DNA of 64,000 bases from Mansonella perstans (GCA_037074765.1 JBAMDO010000108.1:61001-125000); one strand, 5' to 3'. Shown: positions 13,201 to 24,303, counted from the first letter of the stretch. Numbers and translations: made by a program. The notes: generated from the letters alone by a model not told the origin.

Positions 13201-14966
13201 CTACTGATATCAAACTTGGATCATGTAATAGAAGCTGTGACAATCTGAAAGAAAAACTCGAATGTAGAGGAATGAAATATATATATAAAAAAAACAGCAC
13301 TTTTTTTATATATGTATGAAAAAAAACTGCTAAACACTAAATGCTCTGAGAATTCCATAATGAAGCATGCAGCACAATAATTTTGAATCATGATAAATTT
13401 ATACTATAAAAAGCAATATAGAAAATCCTGAATTAACCTATTGTGCCATGTTGATTTTCTTCTGCATTTAGCTGATAAATCGGAATTGTTCTTTTTCAGT
13501 AACTCAATGATAGCAGAAGCCCAACAAATATTATACTTCCTTGCAAATATTTTGTCCAAATAGCTACATATAGTTACATTCAAAGCCGAATCTGCATTGA
13601 CTTTCAGCAATTCAAGAGCTTTCTGAACTACCTCTAAAAAGAAATTCTTCTTAAGAAACACTGACTAGTCCGTTTTTGTTATTTGATTTAAATTATTTCA
13701 TTTCATTAATCTTGTGATCGCTAGTTACGAAGAATCAAAAATCGCCCATGTCTATGATTCGCTAACCTGACTTTCTACAAGCTAAAAAAACCTTCATCTA
13801 CACATATATTTTATCTCTCATTTAATTAACACTTAAAGAGTTATTAAACTCGAGAAACAATTAACCTTAACAGATCTAATTAAATTTGAAATACATCCCT
13901 GATAACGATATCACCATTTCTCTGACCCCTTGAATTAATGATGTATCTACCTTTCCTCTGATTTTTTTTGGTTTTAACCAATTCTAATTTGCTCTTCAAA
14001 ATCCAAAAACACGGCACTGTACCTTCTTCTTCATAAAGAAAATTTTTCTCCTCCAATTCGCAGTAAAGCGTAAATAAAGCATTCATAACCATGGTCGAGC
14101 CATTAAAAGTTACATCATTCAAAGACTGTCGAACAACATTTTTGATAAAATCACAATCCCAAAAATTCTTATCACCATTCGATACCATCTAAAAGGTTAC
14201 CAATAACTCAGAATATTTCTAGTAATTGCAAAAAAAAGTCGAATTAAATCTGCAATGAACTGAAATAGTCACTTCATTCTGCTTTTATTTTGCTATCTTG
14301 ATACAAATTATTGCACCTGAAAGATTGTGCATACCTTTTCATTTAGCTCACTGCTAACATAAAAGCTACCTCTTTGATTAAACTAAGATGAATGAAATAG
14401 AAATTATTTTGATTTGGTAATCCATCTGGTACTCCAAATTTCAATGATTCAATTACTGCATCATTTGTTTTAGCGCCTGAAATCAGTATGGATCATTTAA
14501 GACTTGATCACAAATAGAATATTGTCAAATATAAATTTCGAATTTAAATTATTCAATATCATAATTCAACAAATCTTTTTAAATTTATCTACTTGAAATT
14601 TGCAAACAACTTCTATTCATTCGTCATTAAAGTTTCCTCATCATTATTAAAACTAATTCATTTCGAAAAATCCAACACTTTCCGGCACAGCCTTTAAACT
14701 TCTCATTAATCAAGATCTTTTCTTAGTAAATGTAAAAGAAAAATTTTATAACAATCAATCCTGATAAGTGATCTTGTTGATATCTTTAGAATAGTAATGC
14801 CAAATGAAAATAAATTTAAAAAAAAATTAATTAATTAAAAGTGCGAAAAAAAACCTTTTGGTAAAGCTTTCACTAATTTTTCAATCCAGTAATCATCATA
14901 TTCCACAGATGAATTTCGAACTCTCTTCAAAAATTCTCGTAATCTATAATTGTTATTGTCATGCAT
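10271..14966 (-). CDS. BRAT1-like HEAT-repeat protein
   Basis: Twelve exons (5' to 3'): 14966-14855, 14476-14370, 14188-13951, 13633-13438, 13244-13077, 12708-12616, 12180-12092, 11849-11713, 11445-11271, 11129-10976, 10813-10627, 10429-10271; all phases fit, 604 aa. Human BRAT1 (821 aa) is a HEAT-repeat partner of ATM/BRCA1 signalling and of Integrator subunit INTS11. Matching blocks in the same order: KWECRDNAL (residues ~416-424) to CWEVRDSAL, DEEPYVRGEAL (~451-460) to DPESYVRASAV, and an Asp-Cys-Tyr tail. The protein is alpha-helical and rich in leucine throughout, as expected for HEAT repeats. An in-frame TAG precedes the ATG, with a T-rich acceptor ~16 bases upstream, so the start is well supported. 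The C-terminus is odd: DEVDCY occurs at 553-558 and DCY again at 600-602, two residues before the end. Family call is from remembered motifs, not a search. Confidence 0.75.
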
Positions 14967-15034
14967 TCTTTTAGAATCAATCTAAAAAAAATTTGCATAA
15001 AATTTTGTGATAAACTGAAATCAAATAATTATCC

Positions 15035-15425
15035 CAGTTCGCGACCCCAGCAGCATCCTCAATTAATGGCTAGGCTACACGCGTTTTGGTCTATATTTGG
15101 CAAATATTCTCGATATATTTGCTCCTATACACTTCGCATCGCTATTAAATTAGCAGCGAGAGATTCTCAGGCCAGAGTATCTAGGGTTTTGGTCAGAGTA
15201 ACCTTCTGCTAGATGGCCTTACAGAAGTAAGCGAGCTTCATTTCTCCTGAAGGCTTGAGGAGTTTTTCTTTTTCTAAGATGATTGCACAAAGAATAACGA
15301 GCCCAACCCTGTTCCCGACGCACTTTGCCTGATCTTTGATTGAAACCTGTCTAGTATTGGAGATCCTACTTGGAGGCATAAATTACCGCAGCACAGCTCA
15401 CAACCTCACAGGTGTCCAAAATAAA
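15035..15425. other. GC-richer island of unknown nature
   Basis: About 390 bases near 45 % GC, inside flanks well below 30 %. It starts around gttcgcgaccccagcagcat and ends near cacaacctcacaggtgtcc. Every frame on both strands is interrupted. Short hairpins are possible (ctcctgaaggcttgaggag). It does not match any tRNA, rRNA, 7SL or snRNA I can recall. It may be a retroelement fragment, SINE, degenerate gene or structured RNA. Confidence 0.45.
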
Positions 15426-15773
15426 TAAAGTAACTGTTGCTGATAAATCTTAATCTGTTGATAAATCTTAATCGAAATTCCAGACTCAAGGACAAGCTGT
15501 GTATGATAGACGAAGAAGCTTTCGAGAGTAATGCATTAGGTAGAATCATGTTTTGTAGAATCAGTTGGGAATTTCCATCCAAATGTTTTAATTGAAATTA
15601 ATTCATAAAATATGTGTTTATCAATTTAACACTTTTATGCAATGAATATTGAAGCAAAAAGAAACAAACAAACAAGCATCTAACAGGTGATACAAATGGA
15701 AAAAAAATGTGAAAAACTTTTAATTATAATACCGGATCGATTAAACAAGGCATATTTGAAGAGATTCATTTAA

Positions 15774-15868
15774 ACTCAGTTACCGAATATTTGAATTTAA
15801 TCATCGAATAACTGGACTCAATTATCGAATATCTGAATCCAATCATCGAATATTTGAATTCAATTTCC
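15774..15868. repeat. ~22-bp minisatellite near the GluRS-like 3' end
   Basis: About four copies of a unit like aatcatcgaatatttgaattc with substitutions (atcgaataactgg, atcgaatatctgaa, atcgaatatttgaa). Confidence 0.75.
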
Positions 15869-15990
15869 AATTCCAAGAGTTCGAAAAAATTAAGAATCCT
15901 CTGCATTTTACTAATATCACTAATCTGAAACTAATCTCTAGCTTCCCAAGTCAACAACTAGAAAAATCATTATTCTGCCATAGTTTCAAA

Positions 15991-16140
15991 GAAATACGTC
16001 TCTTTGATATGTTTGATAATGAATCTAATGTAAACATGAATTGTCACCACAGAATTGGTTTCTGTCATGAACTATGAACTTTTCGAGAATTCCATATCTT
16101 CAAGGAAATTTTTATCAAACATATCAAAGAGACGCATTTC
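15991..16140. repeat. 29-bp inverted repeat overlapping the GluRS-like 3' end
   Basis: The left arm 15991-16019 begins gaaatacgtctctttgatat. The right arm 16112-16140 is its reverse complement with one mismatch in 29. The right arm is coding (residues EMRLFDMFDK of the GluRS-like protein) and the left arm lies past its stop codon at 16072, so the 3' end of the mRNA could fold into a long hairpin with a 92-base loop. Confidence 0.85.
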
Positions 16141-17157
16141 TTCGTCCAGTTCAATCTGTTGTTCTAATAATTTTTCCTGTCGTTCCGGTTTCATTAGTTT
16201 ATACGTATTAATTGATAATGTATTACCAGTAATAGTATTAATATCAAAATGAGCAATCATTTCATTAATGCTGTACAAACGATTTCTATCGGTAGTCACC
16301 GGTAAGCCACGACCAGCTAATAAAAAATTTAATATTGACAATTCTTTGATTGAACTATATGTCCTAACATAACTTCTAGCATTATTATAGGTCAGCAGTC
16401 GTGAACCACTTAGAAGTCGTAGATTTCCAATATTTATAAATGTCGGCAACCACCACTGCAAGGCATCACAAATGGGAAGCTGCAAGAAATCGCGGGATGA
16501 AGTGGCAACGTAATGACTAGCACAAAGAGTATGACTATCAACAGTGTCTGCGAAAAATGATGTTGGCATAAAATCTGGTTTCAACAACAGCTGATCCGTA
16601 GCGGGAAGATGTTTAGATAACTCGCCATGTATTACATCCTGGTATAGATATGTTCGCTTCGGTATTCTTAAGCGAACAACATGCGGTAGACCATCCACAG
16701 CCATACTTCTGGATTCACTGCGTGTTTTCATGAAACATTCTCTCGAACATGGAAGCAATTTTGCCGGTTCTTTTTTCTCTGGATTCACTTCTTTCCATGT
16801 ATCACCACAACAAAAACACCGGTATGCTAAACCGGTATCAATTAACCGCTCCACCACATCAGCATATGTTTTCAGACGTTTAGCAACCGAGTAAGGAGCA
16901 AATGGTCCACCTGTTCCGGGTCCCTCATCACGTTCTAATCCAAATCGATCCAAAAGCGCTTCAATTTTTCTGCCCCGTGGCTGTCTTCCGTATTTGTTTA
17001 GACCCAACTGCAGAATAAATTTCCCATTGTTAGCTCGAGCAAACAAGAAGTTATACAATGCTCGCCGTAATCCTTCCAATGACAAATAATCACCGCTGAT
17101 TCTCACTACCAAACGAATTTCTTTCGCAATTCTTGAACTGTAATGTAAACGACACAT
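16072..17157 (-). CDS. glutamyl-tRNA synthetase-like protein, catalytic motifs lost
   Basis: Single exon, 361 aa. The fold follows mitochondrial GluRS (EARS2, ~520 aa in human) from the N-terminal nucleotide-binding half through the tRNA-acceptor insertion to the KMSKS loop, but the anticodon-binding part is reduced to a short tail. Clear matches: LRRALYNFLFA (30-40), RLKTYADVVERLIDTGLAYRCFC (94-116, with the Cys-x-Cys of that insertion), YQDVIHGE (172-179) and LQWWLPTFINIGNLRLLSGSRL (233-254). The signatures are broken. HLGGLR reads SLEGLR (26-31). RLEDTD reads QLGLNK (50-55). K(L/M)SK reads RLLT (253-256). Charging activity is therefore unlikely; a structural or regulatory role, or decay under relaxed selection, is inferred. 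No stop or frameshift interrupts it, which argues for a maintained protein. A tatttcag acceptor sits one base before the ATG, fitting trans-splicing. It lies 1.0 kb downstream of the RBM28-like gene. Confidence 0.85.
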   Translation of the reverse strand: MCRLHYSSRIAKEIRLVVRISGDYLSLEGLRRALYNFLFARANNGKFILQLGLNKYGRQPRGRKIEALLDRFGLERDEGPGTGGPFAPYSVAKRLKTYADVVERLIDTGLAYRCFCCGDTWKEVNPEKKEPAKLLPCSRECFMKTRSESRSMAVDGLPHVVRLRIPKRTYLYQDVIHGELSKHLPATDQLLLKPDFMPTSFFADTVDSHTLCASHYVATSSRDFLQLPICDALQWWLPTFINIGNLRLLSGSRLLTYNNARSYVRTYSSIKELSILNFLLAGRGLPVTTDRNRLYSINEMIAHFDINTITGNTLSINTYKLMKPERQEKLLEQQIELDEEMRLFDMFDKNFLEDMEFSKSS

Positions 17158-18187
17158 TCTGAAATAGTTGCCATGTTCAAAATAATAAAATATGAGAATT
17201 CTTTACATTTATCTTGATTTTCCAGTCTTTAAACAAATTAACAGGCTTCAACTTCTCAGTACAATTAAACTCATAGGATTTTCAAAAACTTTTAATCATA
17301 AAATTACTAATGACTTGGCTAGTTGAAAATCTATTTTTTACAACCTGTTAGCTCGAAATCTGAAAATACCTCTCAAATGTTAAATTCGACAAAATTATGA
17401 AATTATTACCGTAGTACACTACTGAAATAGAAATACAACCACTAGAACATCCATTAAATTTTCCTAATCGAATTTTTCATCGCGATCGCAATCACTCTGT
17501 CAACTTTAGCTGCAAATAAGAAAAACAAAGCTTCAACAATTTCAATAATTCCATTTGCAAAGAACGAACACCAAAAAAATTAGCCATCCCAGAACTCGAG
17601 GACATCATTTCCAAGATTCTATTGGTGGTTTCCTTGAATTAGAAAATGTAAATGAAAAATTCCTTTGCATATAAAATTTAAAAAAATTTTAACACCAATA
17701 AAAAATAATCTTTCACGGTAATATACGTGCAGAAAAATTGAACACTATACAAGTCTTTAAGTTTTTAAAACAATCAACGCTATTTAACAACAAATTTATC
17801 AAATTCAACATAATTTCAATGGGTGAAAGAAATTTTTTTTCGATTTATCGAAACAACACAAAGTACAACCCAGCATATCATATTCGACAGTTTCCATTAT
17901 CGGTTTAAATAACGACTTTCCGAAAAATATAACTAAAGCACAAAAACAAAATCAATGAGCTTAATCTATCAAATTTAAATTTTAATTTCCAACCTAAAAA
18001 TCCTGCAAACAGTTTCAATTTAAAAATTCAGAAAAAATAAAAAGTGATTTCGCATACATTTTTGTCATTTCAGTCAAAACTAGATTTATAAAAGTTTCTA
18101 TTGGTCTAGAAAACTTGAAAACTCAATGGCGCAATGCTTACGTTAAGTTTAGTACAGAATTCATTAAAGCAACTATAAATTATCACA
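17158..18187. other. interval between RBM28-like and GluRS-like genes
   Basis: 1.03 kb of AT-rich DNA, no coding signal on either strand and no repeat seen. Same-strand genes flank it, so it is either an intercistronic region or the promoter of the GluRS-like gene. Confidence 0.5.
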
Positions 18188-21100
18188 TCAGCCAGACAGG
18201 GTAAGATATTTCGTGAGCTGTTTGGAACGACTTATCTTTTTCTTCTTTGGCACTGTTTCAGATATCCCTGTCTGCAGTTTCCTTTTTTTGCCGGTTTTCT
18301 CTTTTACCTAAAAGGAAGATCAACATGTAAGTAGCAAGAAAATTGGTGCAGGAAATTAAAAATACGACTTGATGATACTTACTTGACCCTTTTTCGTATT
18401 CGCATTTTTTCTCCGAATTTTGGGTCCCAAATGAGAGGGAAGCGGTTTCTGTCCACCAGCCGAAAGATGCTTCTTTGTTTGCTCTAAATCTCGTTTATTC
18501 TTACCAGATACATCTTGCTCATTACCCAATTGGTTCTGCTTTGATTTTTTCAACCTTGATTCACGAAGCCGAAGTGCAACCAGATTTTCGATGGAGAACT
18601 CAACAATGGGCCTCTGAAAGAATTAAAAATCAGTCATAAATTGCAGATATTATAAGAAAATATATTATAAGAATCGACAATAATTGTTAGACCCGTTGAG
18701 CCCTTTACAAAAATAATATTTAAAATGAGACACTATAAATTTCCAACTTTTTCATCAAACATTAATCAAGTCAATATTTAGTGAAATAAGCGAAACAATT
18801 TTTTTGATTTTTAATTTTATTTCCAATAAAAATCTAGATTCAAACAGAACCTTTTCCTTGGAGAATGTATCGGGATTATTATTCAACTGCTTCAAAGCTG
18901 CTAATGCATCCTGATGGCTTAAAAAGTTTACGAAGCCAAAACCTCGAGATACAGCTTCGCCAGACGTATCTAATTTATTTCTATCTCTCCAAATCCGACA
19001 CTGAAAATATTGCTGTTTTAAAAATTTTTCCAAATTTCCTGAACTCATAGCAAAAAAATAATGGACATGATACATGTCTTGCTCCTTGCAGAACAGCATC
19101 AAATTTTTTTTCACAAAAAAGGAGACAATAAACACTGACGATGTCTGGCAGCAAAAGATCAAGAATAACTTAAGGAACATATTCAAATCTTTTTTGATCT
19201 GAAAACATACTTCAGTTATTTTTGCATCCGGGTTGCCAGCTGCAATAAAACACATCGATCTAAAGGCTTTATCAGTTAAAGATTTTGGTAAATTGTGAAC
19301 AACCAAACGCGTCGGAGAGACAAACCTGCAAGTTTAGCCTCATAATTAGCTTTGTAATCTTTATAAACTTTAAAATTTTTCTCCTCGATTTTCATCAAAT
19401 TTTAACATAAATTTACAATAAAAGCAGATTTAGCGAACTGAAATGATAACTGAAGAAATAAAAACGATAGCTTTCATAATGAGATCAACAAATGTTCCAA
19501 AAGTTCAATTAATTTACACGGTTAAATTTAGAAAACTTTTGATCTATAAATCAGTAGCCATTCAGCATATTATTGGCAAATAATGGAAGCGTACATCGTA
19601 CACTAATAATACACAAAAAAAAATTAATGCAAACTGGAGATCAAACGTATAAATGAAGCGCTCTTGAGCAGTGATTTCACGCTTCTGATGCAATGAAATA
19701 TAAAATAAACATACATGTGAAGATTCTTCAGCTTATTTCGTGCGTCTACTGCCAAACGTGCACGCTTAGCGGCATCTGCTTCACTCATACCAGCTGCAGC
19801 AATTGTTCCAGGTCGTATAAAGCCAGAACGTAGAAGAAAAAGATTGCGCTTGTCTTTTGGCTTTTTTGATAGTTTTTCCTTGAAAAAAAATGAGACACCT
19901 GTTAAAAATATAACAAGACAGGATAATATATTAATGGCTAAATACTTTGAAAATCATAGTGATTTGAAAATCAGCATTATTGTAAACACCAACATAACGA
20001 CAATTCATTAGTAAAAAAAAAACTGCTAATCCTGAAAGAAGATATAAACGTTACAAACTACGAAATACGAAAAGGAGGAATCCGAAAACATCCACAATAC
20101 CTCTCAACAACTTTGCTTTTTTCACTACTATCTTCAGAAGTGAAGCTAACTACACCTTTTCTTTTCATAGAATACCTTTTCAATTTTTGCTGCTTCACTT
20201 CTTGGCAACGCCTGATGACCATAAATTCGACGACCATCAATTAAAATACCAGGAGCCTGAAATATAGCCACTGAAATCTAATAGCTAAACGCAAAGACTT
20301 GCTCTTATAACTCAACCAAGTAACCCTTGCAATCTGATAATGATTAGATTAAAGTCTTTATCAGATGTACATCATTTGGAAAGAAAATTTAACTAAATCG
20401 CGCACTCCAAAAAATTTTCGGACTACTATCAGAGATCAACAATTTAATTTCTCAATCTAAATTTAAAAAATGGTCATACAGGTTACCTGATCAATGGCTG
20501 ATAAGCACTTTTCCACTGCATCAGCTGTTTCGAAATGCACAAAAGCAGTTCCCTTTGGATGTTCACTACCCGCGTAACGACAAAGAATTGCTAATGAAAT
20601 ATTCCCAAACTTCGACAAAGCTTCCTTTATTGTTTCATCCGTTGTTTCATATGATAAATTTCTGAAACACACATATTTCAACATAAAAGTTCAAAAATAC
20701 TGGATTCAAATGTGATTTTAAATTCGACAGCCCAAATTCCAGAGGTGTTCTGCAAAGTAAATTTAATGATGCCATGTTTGATGTCGTGATAAACGTTGCT
20801 TCTTTAAGAAGGAATTACAACTTCTCAACTTTTCATCATATTTTTGCCAAAGTAACGTGACTATTAACCTGATAAATAAAACACGTCCTTCCAAAACTGC
20901 TTTGTCCTCTTTGAATTCTCGTACAGTTTGTTTTTCTGCCTTTTTTTCAACTTTATCAATATCGTCATCAGATTCACTCAACACTTCTTTCTTTATTGCA
21001 TTATCGTCACATTCGTACTTCTCAATAATACTGTCGTCAACCGACTCAACCTCTTGTTTGATTTCTTCCTTAACTTTCTGTTTTTCTAGCTTTTCTGAAA

Positions 21101-22189
21101 ATAACATGCGTTCAGGAGGGAACAGTCATTCCGTCTCACATAAATCACTCCTAGGACATACTTAGCAGATAACCATTTAGAGCTGGATAGAACTCAAGTA
21201 CTGAAATGTAGCATTTTCCTTTGAGCTCAAATAAAATTTTGAAAAATCATGAGCGCCATCTTTAATGAAGTAATTATAAAAGCAAACCTTCATGTACTGC
21301 TGTCTCGTAGGTATCTTTCGACAAAGCCCAGTCGAGTGCGATTTTCCTTCCAAGTATCTGGAAAAGCCTCTTACTCTCTTTTTGAACGTATGATTAAATT
21401 TTTGGAAAAAAAAAAGCACTTTCAGATCAAACAAACTAGTATAGAAAGGAAATATTTTAATGAACCTCGGACATATTTAATTTTTCGATAGCATTCACGG
21501 CATCTTGACGTTTTTGGAATTGGATAAACGCAAAACCAGCACACGAATTTGGAAACCGACTATCTTTGCACTTCGGCAAAACAATTTCAGTGAATGGGCC
21601 AATATTGCCAAATATTACTTCGAGATCTTTCTGGGTCGTCTGAAAGTTGACAATAAAGGATTGAACAAGAAGGTATCACTTAACATTATATATTATTTCG
21701 ACTTTCTTCATGTTTAAGAGTTTCAGCCAAAGAAGAATGCATTAAAATGGATTAATTATATGTGCTGCTGAAAAAGAGGCTCATAGAAATATACAGTGAA
21801 AAAGGTATTTGAATAATATCTTCCAAAAAGAAAAAATATTGTCAATAGCAAGCCAGCTTTAGTAATATCAAAAAGAGATTTAATAAAAAGTTGTAAATTG
21901 ACAAGAAAAAAAAAAAAAGCTTTTATATTATTGAATTTACAGGACTGGAATAAAACTCTGACATACCGACCTTAAATGGTAAATTGCGTACAATCAATCG
22001 CCATGACTTGTAAGCTGAGTCAAACTTAGTAATTGCATTGCCCTTTCGAACATTGCTCTTTTCTTCGCCAACTTTTTTTATATTAAATTTGGATGCACCA
22101 AGCATAGAAGTCTTCTCATCTTTTACCACTTCAGTATTCCCGAAATTTCTGTTTGCAAAAATTCGCTTTTTGCCTCTTTTAGCATTCAT
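18188..22189 (-). CDS. RBM28/Nop4-type nucleolar RNA-binding protein
   Basis: Eleven exons (5' to 3'): 22189-21971, 21639-21466, 21357-21288, 21094-20869, 20661-20487, 20256-20176, 19878-19716, 19325-19211, 19000-18851, 18613-18383, 18307-18188; about 574 aa. The exon ending near 19716 needs one more base than my count for its phase to close, so that border is uncertain by one. RBM28/Nop4 acts in nucleolar 60S ribosome assembly and associates with spliceosomal snRNPs. Three RRMs are visible: RLIVRNLPFK...GFAFIQF (~64-147), RVLFIRNLSYE...GTAFVHF (~222-300) and TRLVVHNLPK...GFGFVNF (~374-462). They match human RRM2-4, as do the linker RNLFLLRSGFIRPGTIAAAG and the tail RPIVEFSIEN...LGPKIRRK. The basic C-terminus is typical. 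Human RBM28 is 759 aa with four RRMs; RRM1 was not found upstream. An acidic/lysine-rich linker lies at ~155-215. Confidence 0.88.
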
Positions 22190-23102
22190 CTGTAAATGCA
22201 CATTACTAAAGATCAGGCATATCTCATGAACCTTAAAAAAACTTAAACTATGGACATGGATGTCATGATATTAGTTATTTCATTCAACTAATTTAATAGC
22301 TAAAATATCAATCGTCAAGAGCATCTACTCTTTATGAATCTTTACTTCTTTGACTATGAGAAGATTGGTAGTGTTTAAAAATTCTTGAATTTTTTATTTT
22401 TTTAAATTTATAAAAAATTCTAAAACTTTGATTAGAAGGACTCAAATCACAGATATATAGCAAATTACAGACCTTTTCAAGATAAAATCACATAAAACAC
22501 TTAATCTTATAAAAAAGAATCCTCTCTTTGCCTTCCCCATAAAATTTGAAAAAGAATAAATTAAACAAAAAAAATTTCAAAAATCAATCAAAGCGCGACA
22601 TCAGCTAGGCCGCGTTATTAACCTCAATCCATTCGTTGAAATTGGAATTTAACATTTGAAATTGTAGGAATTATGCCTTTTTTTAAAAGTACGGTTTGTG
22701 ATGGGACGGGTACGATCATAGGTGACAGTAGTAAGACTAATTGAAAATAAGATTACTGTAAAGGTAATTGAAATTAGGATGAAAAATAGTGATTACAGTA
22801 GAAGATAGAACTTTTTAGACGAAAAAAGGAATCGGAGATTGCTAGAAATTAACTTTGGAACACAGTATATGTAGTAATAATTGGGAATATTTGCTCATTG
22901 ATATCACTTATAAGAGATTGTTGAGATTATTAAGCAATTTTTTTGTACAGTAGTATCTATTAATAATAGATATTATTATAAATTTGAATTCTTTCTTTTC
23001 CACCATTATTTGTGATGGATAGGATCGTAATATAAAGATAAACTTATATGGCAAGTACTTCTGAAGGAAATTTGCAAATTAATTTCAGATTTTAGACTAG
23101 AA
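22190..23102. other. divergent intergenic region between RBM28-like gene and URM1
   Basis: 913 bases separate the two start codons. Splice acceptors are seen at both edges: tttacag directly before the RBM28-like ATG on the minus strand, and aatttcag ending 23088 before URM1. No exon encoding a further RRM could be read on the minus strand. Probably a shared bidirectional promoter (inference). Confidence 0.5.
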
Positions 23103-23417
23103 ATGGGCGTTTTAAGTTTGAAGCTTGAATTTTCCGGTGGAGTGGAAACATTATTTAACATGCAGAAAGAATTCAATATTCAAGTGCCAAATGAATCAGG
23201 ACCGTTATTAGTTAGTGATTTATTGCGATATATCATTGCTAACTTAATACCGGACAAATCAAGATCTCATCTATTGGTGGATAAGAATGGTGAAGATGTA
23301 CGACCCGGAATATTGGTGCTTGTTAATGAGGTAGACTGGGATCTGCTGCAAGGACCTAAAACGATCCTTGAGGATGGTGATGTGATTTTATTCATCTCCA
23401 CTCTACATGGTGGGTGA
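23103..23417 (+). CDS. urm-1: ubiquitin-related modifier URM1
   Basis: Single exon, 104 aa, close to the usual ~100. URM1 is a beta-grasp sulfur carrier: its C-terminal Gly-Gly is adenylated and thiocarboxylated by the MOCS3/Uba4 E1-like enzyme, then donates sulfur for 2-thiouridine at U34 of cytosolic tRNAs Lys, Glu and Gln; it can also be conjugated to proteins under oxidative stress. The sequence shows the family features: start LSLKLEFSGGVE, WDLL (near residue 79) before LEDGDVILFISTLHGG, and a Gly-Gly that is the exact C-terminus. The start is supported by a short 5' leader after the aatttcag acceptor 14 bases upstream. The gene is intronless, unlike most neighbours. It lies head-to-head with the RBM28-like gene, and its function in tRNA thiolation is thematically close to the GluRS-like gene. 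Confidence 0.96.
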   Translation: MGVLSLKLEFSGGVETLFNMQKEFNIQVPNESGPLLVSDLLRYIIANLIPDKSRSHLLVDKNGEDVRPGILVLVNEVDWDLLQGPKTILEDGDVILFISTLHGG

Positions 23418-23756
23418 GACAGCTTTTGTTTGTTTATACTTGTTTAGAAAATATCTGATTGGATTTGATTGTTCGATTTTTCTTGTGGGATGTAAATACA
23501 TAAAACTTCATTAAATTCTCATTTGCAAATGATTAATTTGTTGTCATACATGTGAGTAACATGGTGTATATCACATAACAAAGATGCTGATAGTGTATTT
23601 TGGTATTACGGTCGCATGGCAGTGCTAAAGATAGCGCATTATTTTTCTTTTTTCAGAATAAAAGAACAAAAATATTCTTTATCTATACAAAACAAATTTT
23701 TGAAAGCTTTTAACACATTCATAAATAATAAAAGAGCAACAAAAAAAGAACGCCCC

Positions 23757-24095
23757 ATATGATGCTTATTGGACACTAGGCATCAGTTAGAATGTTGAAG
23801 TAAAATTCGAAATCTGAAATGCCATGTGATTCTTATTGGACACTAGGCATCAGTTAGAATGTTGAAGTAAAATTCGAAATCTGAAATGCCATGTGATTCT
23901 TATTGGACACTAGGCATCAGTTAGAATGTTGAAGTAAAATTCGAAATCTGAAATGCCATGTGATTCTTATTGGACACTAGGCATCAGTTAGAATGTTGAA
24001 GTAAAATTCGAAATCTGAAATGCCATGTGATTCTTATTGGACACTAGGCACCAGTTAGAATGTTGAAGTAAAATTCGAAATCTGGAATGCTATGT
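23757..24095. repeat. 67-bp tandem satellite, five copies
   Basis: The word cttattggacactaggca starts at 23765, 23832, 23899, 23966 and 24033, exactly 67 bases apart. Internal copies are almost identical; the fifth has catcag changed to caccag, and the array edges drift. The near-identity implies recent expansion or ongoing homogenisation. Confidence 0.97.
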
Positions 24096-24303
24096 ATTTA
24101 TTCAACGGCAATTTACTTTGCGGTAATTTATTCACTGGAATCCTAAAGGATTCCCCGAGGAATGCTAAGAGGTGATTGTTTGAATTTAACGGAAGCACTG
24201 AATCCAGGGTTTCAAATAATATATAGGAATTGGTGAAATAGTTTTTTTGTCAATATTTTCCGGACGATAAAAAAAAGATCGAAATGGTAGAAATTATTCA
24301 TTT

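Larger units (their letters stand above)
14967..16071. other. interval between BRAT1-like and GluRS-like genes
   Basis: 1.1 kb. It contains a GC-richer island (15035-15425), a ~22-bp minisatellite (15774-15868) and one arm of an inverted repeat with the GluRS-like 3' end (15991-16019). The + strand frame over 14961-15212 has no recognisable homology. No exon of either neighbour is needed here. Confidence 0.6.

Noticed and set aside
14961..15212. 83-residue + strand frame over the GC-rich island
   Set aside because: Starts opposite BRAT1-like exon 1, matches no family, and has no splice context. The island itself is kept as unexplained.
15035..15425. Interpretation of the GC-rich island as 7SL, RNase P or rRNA
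   Set aside because: None of the invariant motifs of these RNAs could be placed on either strand.
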